Assembly (NCBI GenBank): GCA_011316305.1
Contig: SAUG01000003.1
Location: 62,001 to 126,000, forward strand
Direction: 5' to 3'
DNA length: 64,000 nt
Origin: Rusavskia elegans
Lineage: Eukaryota; Ascomycota; Lecanoromycetes; Teloschistales; Teloschistaceae
Each line of letters opens with the position of its first letter. The first letter of the stretch is position 1. Positions 36,509 to 49,737 of this stretch are shown one piece after another. The translations under genes were made by a program, and so were the position numbers. The notes below the pieces were generated by a model. It ran no database searches, had not been told where the DNA came from, and was given only the letters and a program-made list of their open reading frames with translations.

Positions 36509-39207
36509 TCCTCGTATATACGATAATATTTCTAATAATACCGGTTATAAACTTCGCCGATAACTTTGCCTGCGAATTTATCCGGAATATAGAATTAATT
36601 TTAGCTATTTCTAGAGATATAATAGAAGATTTCGTTATATATTCGGAAATTAATATTAAATATACGAAATTTATTATTTTTAATATTAGAATCTAGCTTC
36701 TAAATTCGTAATATTATAATAATTCTAGCCTATCGCTTGATATTAGCGTAGCTTTCTTTAATATATTATTTAAACTCGTTTACTATTTCGACGAGCGTTA
36801 TATAGTATATAGATATAACGATATCCGAAATATATTAGAAAATATTTTTTTATCGTTAATTTTCAAACTTTTGTATAGTATATCTGGAATATCTTCTTTA
36901 TTTTTAACCGAGACGTAAAAGAGCTTCGTTTCGAGCTAAAATAGAATATTTAAAATAATATTAATTCTATCTGCTTTATAGCGTAATTTTATATTAAAAG
37001 CGGAAAGATACTATAATATACGAATAAATTTTAAATTTAGTTTATCTACATTTGTTATTTTAAACGAAATCTATTTTAAAATTGAAACCGCCGTTAAATA
37101 GTTAATATATATAATTACTAGTAGCTTTAAAAATAAATTAATAAAATAGCGAGTTTTCTTTACTATCTAAACGACTCTAGCGATTTCTAATTGGATAGGC
37201 TAATAATTCTATTCGGCGCTAATAAAGTATTTATTTAAAAGTATTATTAGCTATACTTTAGTAGATAGAATTATTTTATCGGGATTTCTTTTAATATAGT
37301 AGATAATTACTATAAAGCCGAATCATTTTAATATATCTAGATCGATATAGGGCCTTCTAGTAGAATCAAAATAGTAGAGGAAAATTAACAGTTTAAATAC
37401 TATTTATAGTATCCGAAATAATTCCTTTTCTTTTAAAATAGAATTATACTTTAATTTTATTAATTAGAATTTTTATTTAAATTCTTTAAAGCCTCGTCCG
37501 AATCCTTTTATAAATAGAATCTTTTTTTTCTATAGAGGTTCGGCGAGCAATATATATCCTACGACTATATAACTAAACTATTTAGTTATTCCGAAATAGA
37601 TTTCTAGATTCTATAAATATTTAAGAAAAGTATTTTTCGAAATAGCTTTAATTTTATTCTCTAAAATAGTTATTTCTAATATATTAACGCGTTATCCGAA
37701 TAAATAAACTAAAGAATATCCTATAAATAATTTAGAAAACGCGAAACTAATTCGTTTTTTTTAAAATAGAGCGAAAATTAAATCTAGATATTCTAAATAT
37801 TTTTCTAAACTATACGATAATATAATAATATTATTTATATAGATTTTAACAAAATCTTTAAACGGACGGAATAGATTATCGGTTTAATACTATATATATA
37901 GCGGCGAGCCTTTATATTCTATAAATACTTTGAAGTTTATTTCTATCTATAATAAAAAACTATAGTAAAGTTATTATAATTTTAGTATTTAATTTTAAAC
38001 TAATAGAACTATTCTATATAATTAACAATTAAAATATAAAAATAGTCTAATATTAAAACGATAATATCTATTTATAGTAGAAGAAAATAACTATCCGATT
38101 TCGTAATAGTATTAAAGTTTTATATTTTAATTATTACTCGTTTCTTTTATACTATTTAGGAAAGTCTTTTATATTATAAAAATAGAATATATAAAAAATA
38201 TTAATTGTTCGGAATATTCTATTTTCTTTTATTTATAAAATTTATTAAAAATTTTATCTAATTTAATTGAATTTATATAATTTAGAATATAAATCTTTAA
38301 AAATATAGATTTCGTTTTTCCTTTTATAAATATTAGTATCTATTTTTTTTTAAAAAATATTTATTATAATTTTTTAATCGATAAGTATATCTTTATATTT
38401 TTCGATAACGACGGCTAGTTATTATACTATTAGTAGTTTACTATAAATCGTAATATTATTAAATAGACGGTATTTTAATTCAAAATTAATAGATATAGTA
38501 GAAAAGATAAATTTAACGAATTCGATATTTTTAACCGAATTTACGTTAGAATTTTATTAAAATTCGCTTTATTAACCGGGTAGAAAACGTTCTAATTTAT
38601 TAGAATATTCTAAATACTAATTTTATTAGATAATTCTAGACGACATACGTTTCTATTTTATATAATCCCGATAGCGGCGAATATTATAGTAGTTTTGCTT
38701 TTTTCGCTTGAATTTTTAATTACGTATTTAGTAGTATTTTATATTAATTTTATCGTGAGCAGAATTATATTAAAAGTAACGGTATAGTATCTTTTATACC
38801 GATTTTCGATAACTTTTCTAAATCGGATTCGTTTAAATTAAACTATCGGCGAATAGTTTATATTATAGATTTTTACGAAGCTAAATAAAATATCGCCTAT
38901 ATAGATAAACGCCCTTTCGTTAGAGTTAAAATTTATTTTCGGCGTTAATTTTAATTTAGATTCGAAAAAGAAATTATAATTTCCGAAAATATTATTTCGA
39001 TATTATATATAATTTTATATAAATCTATTAGATTTTAAAATAATATTAAATTAAATTTAAATAATACGTCTAAAATTGGATATTCTATATATATATATAT
39101 ATAGGATTTAAAATTAACTTTAAAATTTTTATAACTGCCGATAATAATTTACTATTTTTAGTAATCTAAAATTATTTTTTCCGGAATTAAAATATCTATA
39201 TCTATAT

Positions 39208-39699
39208 CAGAGTTTTCGAAAAGTGGCCCCGGGGGGCCCTAGGCTAGCTCTAGGCGCCTAGGATACCCCGGGCTCCTCTAATAGTTTTCTAAGTTTCTAG
39301 AACTACGTTTATAGTATATATTTATAATATAGGAAAAGATTTAACAAATGTTAGCTCGGCTACAATATAGGCTATATAATATACGCGCTAGTAACGGCGC
39401 TAGACTTTACGCGTATAGAAATTCCCGGTTTTATAGGTTTTTTTAAATCCCGATCTAGTTAGTATTGATCATTCGTTCTATATAACGTTAGCGAGTAGAC
39501 GCCGCTAGCGTAGCTATATAAAAACTTTTATTTTCGACGATAGCTAATATTATTAGCTATTTAAAAGCCCTAGAAAACCCGGGGCGTTCTAAGCGTTTCT
39601 AATAATTTTCCGGACGTTTTAAACTCCCGGAGACCGTCCGGGTCTACAGGACCCCTATCAAAATTATAGGGCTTTCAGAACCACTTTTCGAAAATTCTA
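39208..39699. mobile_element. GC-richer TIR element, 492 bp, in G2 copy 2
   Basis: The ends are inverted repeats of about 19 bp, CAGAGTTTTCGAAAAGTGG versus the same with two transitions. G2 copy 1 lacks the segment (compare 18121-18160). Both flanks align to the same 8 bp of copy 1 (ATCTAGTA), which suggests an 8-bp hAT-type duplication that has since diverged. The interior is much less AT-rich, with CCCGGGG-type blocks, and has no coding frame. Confidence 0.8.
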
Positions 39700-40440
39700 A
39701 TATAATAGTAAATTAGTTTATAGATTTTTAACAATATAGATTTTTTTTATAAATTCTATAATAGCTAATTCGCCTTTTAAATAAAAGATAAATACAGCGA
39801 ATTTATTCGTTCGATAAATTTATCCGTCTACGTTATAAATAGATATTTTTTTAGATAATTTTTTAATTTTAGTAGCTTTTGGAATATATTTTCTATCGGC
39901 TATTAATATAGTAAAACTAAAATTAATATATACGTTTTTCACGTTAAATATATCCGGACGGAAAGCTATTAGAAAATAATATAATAGAAACGTTTAAAAA
40001 TTAAATTAATTCCGGTAATCTATTCGTTATTTAAAGTAATTATACGAAATATAGAAATATTTTTTTTACTAGAAAATTTTTTATCGGCGATAAATATTTA
40101 TATTTTAGCTTCGTTATCTTCAATATACTAGTAAATAGTTTAAAAATATTTAAATAATTTTATTCTATAATTCGAAAAAGGCGTTATATTTCTAATATAA
40201 ATATAAAACTTTCGATTTAATATTTACGAAATTCTAGCTAACTTTTTTATAGTCTAAATTTTTATAAATTCGGTTATAATATTCGATAACGTTATTATAA
40301 AATTCGGCGGAACTATTACTATAATATTTATAGACGAAATTTTATTCGGCGTATTAGATATAAGTTTTCTTTATAGTAAAATAGTTTTCGCTATATATAT
40401 TTTTATAAACTTCTATTTAGTAGATTTATTAAAACAAAAT

Positions 40441-40850
40441 ACTACGTCCGTAATTCTATAAAAGTACTAGCGACGGATTCGTTTAACGAAGAACTAATTA
40501 TCGCAGGGCCGCGTTAGCTATCTAGGCCGCCTTTATAAATCGGTACTAAGTATCTACGGCGATCTTCGGCTATAATAGTTATTTTTATCTATATATATCG
40601 TTCCTTATTTCTATTAGATAGTTTCTTTCGTTAGCTATTAATATTATTACTAAATATTGCTCCCGTCCCTTTTATATAATTATCTATATAATAATAATAC
40701 CTCGTAGTATTATAATTTTACTTTTACAACTATATAAAACTAGTTACAATACTCTATACTAGAATTCTTTTATCATCTTCCAGTTCGGACTATATCTATA
40801 GCTATAGCTAAACTCGAATATAACGTTTTCTAATATATAAAGACGTTGTA
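40441..40850 (+). repeat. 5' LTR of gag-only element
   Basis: It matches 43888-44298 along its length, including the shared TCCGTAATTCTATA start and the CTATAGCTATAGCTA block near the end. Confidence 0.88.
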
Positions 40851-40859
40851 TTTTAATTA

Positions 40860-41322
40860 GATTGGCTACTTCGGGTCGGGTTCCCGTCGAATTCTATAAC
40901 CCGACCCGATTTTTTAGCGAGTCGAATCGGTTCGACCCGCTAAACGGTCGGGTCCGGATCGAACCTAAATCGAATCCGGATATCTACTAAGCTTTCTATA
41001 TATAGTATTATCTTATATATTATAATATATTAAATATATATTCTAGATAATATATTAAACTGTTATATTTATATTTACTAAAATCTTTCTAGCTAGCGTA
41101 GTTAATTAATTAGAATTTTTTTAAATAAACCGATATAATTTTTATACTAGAGTTATACTTTTATACTAGAGTTTAGCGCTAAGATTTCGTTTTAGCAGGT
41201 CGGGTCGAATTAGTTAACCCGGGTTCGAAATCCGGCCGAATCGAGTTACGTTTTCGTCTAACCCGATTCGAGTCGAATCGGATTAGTTAACCCGGGTTCG
41301 AAACTCGACCCGACGGCCAGTC
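40860..41322 (-). mobile_element. GACTGGCC-family MITE (M5)
   Basis: It runs from GATTGGCTACTTCGGGTCGG to CGACCCGACGGCCAGTC with TA at both edges. It is the reverse orientation of M3 and is inserted 10 bp inside the 5' LTR of the gag-only element. It is relatively well preserved. Confidence 0.88.
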
Positions 41323-43887
41323 TAATTTTAATAATTTACTATATTAGTTTTATTCTCCCGTTCTATAAAACAAAGCGATACGTTTAAATTAATAATATTA
41401 AATATCTATAAAAGAGATAAAGGTTTTTTAAAACTATAGTTTATCTAGATAAATATCTACTTTTTATTATTTATAAACCAGTTTCCGAATAAAGTAGTTA
41501 AAATTTTATTTATAATAATTTATTTAGAAAAAATAGCTTTTAATTAAATATAGTTCTATATAGAAGACTATTCTAATAATTCGAAAAATTAAAAAGAAGA
41601 TAAAATATTTTAGATCGTTTATAACTTTAGTAATTTAATTATAACTATAAAAGAAATCTTCGGTAATAATAATAAAAATAGAATAATAGAAAGAAAACTA
41701 ATAGTTCTAAAATAGTAAAAGTCGATAGTTATCTATACTATTTAGTTTAAAATATTAGTTTATAAAACGGACTAGGAAGATTTAGCTTTAAAAATCTACT
41801 TCTATAAAGAATTTAAAAATAGAATTAAAAAAACTATAATAGTAATCGAAAAACCAGATTCGCTAGCTATATTTATTAAACTAATAAGATAAATCGATAC
41901 TAGATAGTATAAATAATATATAAATAAATAGGCGTTTAATAAAATAAAACCTATTAAAAAATAGTTTAAAGGAAATCTAATAGAATTCGATACTATCGAA
42001 ACTAAAAAATCGCGGATTAAAGTTTATTATTTATATAAAAAGACAAAATACTTTAAAAGAAATTATCTAACTAAAGAGATAATAGAAAAAACCGAATATT
42101 AATTTAAAATAATAGAAAAATTATTTAAAAGAAAAACTAGAAAATATATAAAAGAAAGTTAGATAGCCTGCTATAATAATAATTACTTTATCTGTCTATT
42201 AGATAAAAAAGAGTCGAGATAATATTCTATAGAATTGAAATAAATAAAAAAAGTAAAAAACTCGATTATAGAATTTAAACTATATAATACGGAAAATTTT
42301 TTTACTATAGCGTTTAAAATTAAATTTAGAAGTTATTAAAAAATAGCTCTCGTAAATAGAAAATAAAAAAATTAAATTATAAAAAGATTATATAACTAAA
42401 TTAAAAAATATATCTAAAAATATCTTTAAAAAAATAATAGAATTATAGAAATCGAAATTAAAATAAAAAATAAATTTATCGGAATATTAAATTTTATATT
42501 AATTAATAGTCTAAAATAATAGATTATTTTCGGAAATAAATAAGAAAAATTAATTTTAGAAATAATAGCGAAAGAAAGTACCGTAGATAGAAAAATAGAA
42601 CTATAAATAATATATCTTCTAGTCTATAAAAATCTTTTAAATAAAAAATATAATATAACGTTAAATATAGACTATAAATAAATACGGAACCTGGATATAA
42701 AATTTAAAAAAAAAGGCGAGGTATAGAAGATAAATATCTAAAAGAAATACTATGATCTACTATAATAATTAGCAATAAAATACAATAAAAACTAAAAAAT
42801 AATCTAAAAACTCTAGATAGATTATATAAAAAACCTCTGCTATAATATTATTAAAGAAAGAAAATAAATTAAATGTAATATATACTAGATATATAATTTA
42901 AATATAGAAGAAAAAACGTCAATTCCTATATTAAATATTTAATTAGAAAATAAAATATCTGGCTAGTTTCTATTTTTTTATTATAGAATAAAATAGTAGT
43001 TAAAAAATAAAAATTAGCCGAAATAATAGAAAACTCGGACGTAATTTATAATATCGAAATATAATCGTTAGAATCGAAAAATAGGATAAATAAATCTTTT
43101 ATTAAATATTCTTTTATTACTCTATTATTTCTAAAAACTAGAAAAAGTTATTTTCTTTTAAACACCGATTATTATCTTTATTATTTAATTAGGTACTAAT
43201 TCAATAGACGTTTTATATACGGCTAGTATATAAATACCGGAGGAATAGAATATAATAAAATCGTCTAATTTATAAAAACGAGAAAGAATAAATTATTTCT
43301 AGATAATATAATTACTTTTATATTTTTTAAAAGCGCGATAATATTTAACAAAATATTTTTACTTTCTAAAAAGCCGGCGGAATTCCGACTTTTAAATAAA
43401 ATAGTAATTACGAATTTCCTTTTTAGAATTAAAAAAGGATTTAATATAATAACGTGTTTCGGAATATTCTTTTATAATATTTTTAATAATAATTTTAATA
43501 TTAAAACGAAGTTTACTTTTTTTTAAAGTTCGAAACGATTCCCTAGATACGAATAGTTAGAAAAAAGAAAAAAAAATAGAGTTAAAAAAAGTATAGATAA
43601 TATTGGAATTAGAAGATATAAAATCTTTAAACCTATATATATTTACTATAAATATTACTATTAACTTCCATTTTATATTCTTTCAAAAGATTACGAGTAT
43701 AACGGTTATAAAAAAAGATATAATAATATCTTTCGTTTAAATATAACGAAAGAATTTTAGATAGTTTTCTTTTCGGAACTATATATTAAAAATATTATAA
43801 TAAAAATAGAGAAAAAAAGATAAATATAGGCCTAATATATCCCGTAAAATAAAAGCGTTAGGTAAAAAATAATATAAAAAAGATCGT

Positions 43888-44298
43888 ATTATATCCGTAA
43901 TTCTATATAAATACTAGTAACGGATTAGTTTAGTAAAAAACTAATTATCGCAAAGCTATACTAGCCGTCTAGACCGCTTTTATAAAGTCGGTATTAAATA
44001 TCTATAGCTATTTTCGATTATAAAAGCTATTTTTATTTATATATATCGTTTCTTATTTCTATTAAATAACTTTTTTTATTAGTCGTTAATATAATTACTA
44101 TATATTATTCCTGTTCCTTTTTTGTAATTATTTATATAACGAAAACGTTTTATAATATTATAATCTTACCTTTATTGCTATATAAAACTAGTTACGATAT
44201 TTTATACTAGGATTCTCTTACTATTTAGTAGTTCGGACTACGTCTACAGCTATAGCTAGGCTCGAACGTAACGCCTTCTGATATATAGGGACGCTATA
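43888..44298 (+). repeat. 3' LTR of gag-only element
   Basis: This is the direct repeat of 40441-40850. G2 copy 2 resumes directly after it at about 44305. Confidence 0.88.
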
Positions 44299-45211
44299 CG
44301 GAACGAAATATTAGAAATTTAAACGGAAGTAAAATTTTTTTTAAAATTAATTATTATAATATCTCTAAAATCTATTACTATATTCTGGCCTATTATTCTA
44401 TTATATTAGAAAGAAATTTACTTTATAGATTTTCTAATCTATTTATAAATATAGAACGAAGAAATATCGCGCCGTTTTAAATAGGAGGAACTCTAGGTAG
44501 GTCGCTTTTAATAAAAAGAAGTTAGTATTTCTAGAAAGGCTAAAAAGCCTATTAAATTATAAAACGCTAATAGTTATATTCGGAAAAATACGGACTAGAT
44601 ATAGATTAGTATATTATATTTTCTAGTACCAGTTAAAATCGGAATAGAAACGAATTCCCTAATTATTAATAGCTAGAATTATTAGAAAACGTTTTCCGAA
44701 ATAACCGGAAATAGTTTTTTTCTATTATTTAGATTTCGAATTTATAATTATCTATTAATCGAAAGAATATATTAATAGTAGTTTTTTCTATAAATTTAAA
44801 GATAAATATAGTATAGAAAGAAATAGCGAGGCTATTTTAGATCTATATTATAATTTACCGAATATCGATTATTTTAGTAATTTTTATAGCTCGAAATCTA
44901 GCTTAGATATATTTATAAAGCTCGCGATAACGGTTTATATCTTTAATAGTATATTTTTTTTTATTTAGAATATATATTCTTTCTTCTATTAGTAGTTTAA
45001 ACGAACGATTAAGGCGTTAATCTATATATCGAGGTTTTTTATTAAATATTTCTTTTCTATATCCGAAAGTTCGTTAAAATACGATTATAGAATTTTACCG
45101 CGAAAATATATCTATAGATTTTTATTAATTTTATTATTAGATCTAGTAATATCTTTAACTCGTTCGGTAAAAATATAGATATTATAGAAATAGATATTTT
45201 TATCTATATAT

Positions 45212-45391
45212 TATAACGAGATCAAATATAGATAATAATTGGAGTCATCGAAGTTGATTGTTCTATAGAAAAGGCCTGCGGGTATAAAAGGTACGTGCCA
45301 AAGCCGCTATCTAATCTAGCGAATCGTATTAAATCTAATCGGATAATTTATTATATACCGTTCGGCCTTATAAAAGCTTGCTCTATAATAA
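45212..45391 (+). repeat. 5' LTR of short-LTR element
   Basis: It begins TATAACGAG, has TATAAAAGG near 45285, and ends CTCTATAATAA. A 76-codon frame (45295-45525) starts at a GTG inside it and is not convincing as a gene. Confidence 0.85.
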
Positions 45392-47047
45392 ATACCCTAA
45401 AAAGAAAAAAAGGTATCGTTTTCGATACTATAACGAGCGCCGGCGAGAAGCAGACGGTTATACTATATAGAAACTATAGTAACCGTATCGGAGTTTTCCT
45501 AGCAGCTGGACTAATACCTCTATAATAACTCTAAGCTAATAACTATATAATATATTTTCTAAACTCTTTTTCGATAACTATAACGTAATTAGCGGCGGCG
45601 GCGAGTTTACTAGCTAATAGGACAATATATATTAGCGCTAACGAGATAGTTTCGGAGGTAAAAGCGTAGAAGGCGTAGTAGGTATAGTAGAGAAGGCGGA
45701 AGCTACGAAGTTCGATACGGAACTAGTAGAACTAGCGGAAGCGTTTACGTAATTTAATTTGGAAACAGCTAATTAGCTAGATTTTATAACGTTTAATAGA
45801 AGCTAAATTAGAGCTTTTAAATCGAGTTTTCTAATTGGCCGGTTTGATTTTAAACAAGTATTACGTAACTATAATAAGCCAAATTTATTAAACAGCTGCG
45901 AAATCGTTATATAGGCGCGTTTATAAAATAGTAGATAGACAGATAGAGATTTTTCGTATTGAACAATGGTTTTAGTAAGGGTAGAAAGTGCTGGGGCAGA
46001 GATTTCTCGATAATATAAAGGGGTAGGTATTTGCGGAGGTATTATAGAAGATAATTAAGATTGGTTTTTAAATACTGGAACTGTTTTTGGTACAGAAATT
46101 GGAGTACTATATGGAGATGGAAGTGATTTAAGTTTGAACGATAGAGAAAGAGATACCGAAGGAGCGGAATAAAACGTCCCGGTCGTTTTCTTTATATAAA
46201 AGGCTTCGATATATCTATAAAGTTAGCTATTAGAGGAAAACCTCTCTGGGTAACGTTTATATTCGTAGGAATACTGGAATCTAAAGGCGGTTTACAGTTA
46301 GTTAATCTCCGCGAAGACTTTCTGCTTCGCTTTCTCAGCTCGCTATTTTAGCTACTGCTGCCTAAAAAGCTCTTTATACTCTACCTTTTAAATTTATTAC
46401 TTTACTTTCTCCGTTTATTTTTATTTAAACTTTTCCGCTTATTTATACTCCGTTTATATCTCTTTTATCTTAAGAAATAATACTCGTTTATAGAAAGGAA
46501 CTTTATCGAGATACTTTTAGAGAGAATCTCCGTAGATATACAGGTCCTATAGCTTTTTATAGACGAGGCGATATTTAGGATAGCCGATTACTTAGAGATA
46601 TCTTATAGTTCTCGTAGAAATAAAGCCGCCGTTAATAACTTCGGATTTACTAGGCGTTTAATAGAGCTACCAGCCAAGCTTATCGATAAAGATTTAATTA
46701 ATTAACGTTATATTAAAAGGCGAGAGGACGGACTAATCTTTACGTTGATCCCGGCGAATTTAGCGTATATTTACTAGAAAGAAATAGGGATTCCGAGTAA
46801 GAATTTAGTATAGAGGCCTAGAATCTCGGTAGAGGAGGTCTAAAGGACTAGAGACTATACCAAACAGCGTAGAAGATATAGGTAAAATTTACTAGGGGCT
46901 CTACGGGAGCTAGTAATACTGTAGAAGTAGATAGAGATACCGGTCGGCAACTGAGTATTTTTATTAGCTATTCAGCAAGTAGAAGAACTAAAGGTCCTAC
47001 GATAGATAACGTAGAAGAATCTAAATATCATTATTACTACTATTTAT

Positions 47048-47227
47048 TATAACGAGGTTAAATATAGATAATAATTAGAGTTATCGAGGTTCATTGTTTT
47101 ATAGAAGAGGCCTGCGGGTATAAAAGGTACGTACCAAAGCCGCTATCTAATCTAGCGAGCCGTACTAAATCTAATCGGGTAATTTATCACATACCGTTCG
47201 GCTTTATAAAAGTTTGTTCCATAATAC
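47048..47227 (+). repeat. 3' LTR of short-LTR element
   Basis: This is the direct repeat of 45212-45391. The differences are few and nearly all transitions. It is followed by TATATATTCG, where G2 copy 2 resumes. Confidence 0.85.
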
Positions 47228-48200
47228 TATATATTCGATATAAAGCCCGGTTTCGGCAGATTTATTATTATAGAAAGAGTAGAAGTAGTTAATATTATCC
47301 GCGACGAATTTTTCGTATTTATTAATTTTTAAAAGGAATATAAAATGTTCTAGTAAAAGTATTTTTTTTATCGCGAAAATCTTTAAATTCTATCTAGATT
47401 ACTATATTTTTGTTTTAAATTAATATATTTTAGTCCTCTAGTTTTTCGAGAATACGTACTATAATAAAATCTATACTACAGCTTTATATAATATTTAGTT
47501 TCCGGATATTACTCGTTTTAAATAATATAGAAAGATCCGCGGGGATTTTATTAACCGTATCTTTCTTTTTTTTATTTTTAGAAAAGGTTTAATAATTTAC
47601 TATAATTTAATTATATATAGAATAATTTCGGAATATAGTTATAATTTTTTCTAAAACTTTTAATAATAGCTCGCGCTATCATTTTATTATTTAACTATTT
47701 ATTAAACTATTTAGACGTTCGTAGAATCCGGGAAAATAATTTTATTTAAATATCTATTATTTTATCTACTTCGTTTCTAGAAAATCTAAAGTCGATATAA
47801 TTTTTCTAAATAAAATTTAATAAATTCTATATATCTTTATACGAGTTAATAGTATAGCTAGTACCGGTTTTATTTATAAATTCGATAAACTGGTATCCGA
47901 AAAAGATAGTAGTATTATTAAAAGATAAAAGTGGCTCGTCGGTCGATATTTTAACTAATTATAATTTAATTAATAAATCTTTTTATTTCTATTTTATCTA
48001 AATATTTAAGATAAATTTTATAAAAAATAGTAACTAATTAATAAATACTATTAGTAAAGTATATTTAATTAAAATAATTAGTATTTCCGAAAATACGGAT
48101 AGCGTTATTGATATTATTCGTTTTTATAAATAGAAATTAGTATTGATAAACGCTGTATATATATTATAATTTATCTGTAAATAAATCTATTATTACTATT

Positions 48201-48447
48201 AATTATTATAGATCGATTTAAAATAATAATAATAGCTTATTATTTCTATATAAATGGAAAGCTTTTCTATAAATAAATAAATAAAGCTGAACGCTAGATC
48301 TAATCGGATAACGAATTCTATAAAGTTAATAACCCGCGGTTAACGGGATTTAGTTAACGTATTAATCAACCGATACTATCAGCTAATACTTTTATATCTA
48401 TTAAATTCTATATAAATTTTAGATAGTTTAAATAGTTTATAATATTA
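48201..48447 (-). repeat. G2 copy 2 5' LTR
   Basis: It matches the two LTRs of G2 copy 1 and is more eroded, with several further C-to-T and G-to-A changes. Confidence 0.8.
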
Positions 48448-48492
48448 GATCTTTACTAAAATATTATATAATTAAAAATCTACTAGACGAGA

Positions 48493-48890
48493 TTTAAAGA
48501 TATTACGTAATCTGAATTTAAACTATCTATCTAATCTATACTAATACTATTAATACTAAAAGATTAATAATATTATCTTTATTAATTAGTAAATTTTCGA
48601 ATAAATCGAATTTTCTATTAACTATCTATTAACTATCTATAGATATTCTATTAACTTTTAATTAATAGAAAATACTAGAGAAATATCAATCTATCTTTAA
48701 TTAATAATAAATTTAATTTAATTTTATATTAATTTGAATTAGATGTTATATAATAACAGTTAGTATATTTATATAATTAGTTAATTAATAGTTAAATTTA
48801 TTATATATTAAACTAATAATTAATATATTTTTAAATCGACGAAATATCGATTTATTATTATAGGACAAGCGATTACTATTAAAATATTCT
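48493..48890 (+). repeat. Partial YX repeat (X part only)
   Basis: It matches the right half of the YX unit, from the TACGTAATCTGAATTTAA block (TACGTGATATAGAATTTAA in units 1 and 2) to GACAAGCGATTACTATTAAAAT. The left half is absent. Confidence 0.7.
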
Positions 48891-49285
48891 AGATTACTAC
48901 GAAACTTTCTATTAGAATTGTTCGACGATAATAAATTACTATCTAAATTAATCGAATTATACGGTTTATTTATCGTATTTCGTAAAAATATAATCTATTC
49001 TATATACCAATCGGCAAAGGATTGCGAATAAAAAAAAATAGGTTCGGCCTGCCGCTACGTCCTATCTATTATAAAATCCACGTTTTAACGCCAAAACGCG
49101 TCGCGTATATTTCTATTCTACTACGCGTTTAATATATATTTAATTAAAGGTACCTATCTATTTTTTCTATTTCTTACGCTCTTTTTTAGAAATATTTTAA
49201 AGAAATCTTTTAAATATATAATTTCTAATCTTTTCTTTCTATTTTAATATTATTTTCGTACTATTTTTCACGTTTCTATCTATTA
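48891..49285. other. Spacer with a less mutated patch
   Basis: Unassigned sequence. About 49010-49130 is noticeably richer in G+C and in CA/TG than its surroundings, but shows no coding frame, tRNA boxes or repeat partner in this window. Confidence 0.45.
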
Positions 49286-49736
49286 GACTGGCTATTTCGG
49301 ATCGGATTTCCGTTAAACTATCGGATATCCGATCCGAGTTTTAACGAATCGAATCGATTCGATTCGCTAAATAGGCGGGTCTAAATCGAATCCGAATATT
49401 TAATTATAATTCGACTCGATTTAATAAACTTTCTGAATATTAGATATATTATATTTTTAATCTTACTATAAAGATAATATACGAAAGTATTATAATCTAT
49501 CTATATAAAATATTAATATCTAGTCTAATTAATTAATTAGAATTTTTGAAAATTATTCAGATAATTATTATATTAGAATTATACTTTTAAATTAGAATTT
49601 AGTATTTTAGTAAATTGAATCAGTTTATAAAATCTGACCCGAGTTCAAATTAGATCGAATCGTAGAAAAATCTAATCCGATTCGGATCGGGTCGGATTAG
49701 CTAACCCGGGTTCGAAACCCGATTCGACAGCCAATC
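49286..49736 (-). mobile_element. GACTGGCC-family MITE (M6), host of gypsy copy B
   Basis: The element of about 451 bp runs from GACTGGCTATTTCGG to GATTCGACAGCCAATC. Its last bases AATC plus T were duplicated by the insertion of gypsy copy B. The right-hand TA of the MITE therefore now lies after 61887 (AATC|TA). Confidence 0.85.
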
Positions 49737-49737
49737 T

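Larger units (their letters stand above)
40441..44298 (+). mobile_element. LTR retroelement with gag only, 3.9 kb
   Basis: It has about 410-bp LTRs at 40441-40850 and 43888-44298. It is inserted in G2 copy 2 with an eroded duplication (CAAAAT / CGGAAC). The internal region holds a GACTGGCC MITE (40860-41322) and then a degraded gypsy-type gag at about 41.5-42.1 kb. The gag shows an AERKL..LKQ-like block, a FY.GLK..IK-like block and a candidate zinc-knuckle region near 42.02 kb. Only about 1.8 kb remains before the 3' LTR, and I found no reverse transcriptase, RNase H or integrase there. This suggests a non-autonomous, gag-bearing element; an internal deletion is the alternative. Confidence 0.8.
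45212..47227 (+). mobile_element. Short-LTR element with unidentified cargo, about 2.0 kb
   Basis: Two 180-bp direct repeats (45212-45391, 47048-47227) flank 1.66 kb, inserted in G2 copy 2 next to a TATAT-type duplication. Each LTR contains a TATAAAAGG promoter motif. The interior keeps more CA/TG than its surroundings. From about 46520 to 47040 (+) one frame reads as about 170 codons in which most stops are at probable Gln/Trp codons. The predicted product is rich in charged and Leu residues and matches no family I know. It has no reverse transcriptase, so it is non-autonomous (TRIM/LARD-like). A captured gene fragment is possible. Confidence 0.75.
36509..48447 (-). mobile_element. Ty3/gypsy family 2 (G2), copy 2, truncated and triply interrupted
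   Basis: It matches G2 copy 1 from about 15.43 to 20.97 kb in the same orientation, interrupted by insertions at 39208-39699, 40441-44298 and 45212-47227. It has the 5' LTR (48201-48447) but lacks the integrase core, chromodomain and 3' LTR, because it stops at the junction with I-2. RNase H lies at about 37.4-36.95 kb. It is a RIP-inactivated relic. Confidence 0.85.

Noticed and set aside
45295..45525. 76-codon frame crossing an LTR edge
   Set aside because: Starts with GTG in the LTR and ends shortly inside the element; no family match.
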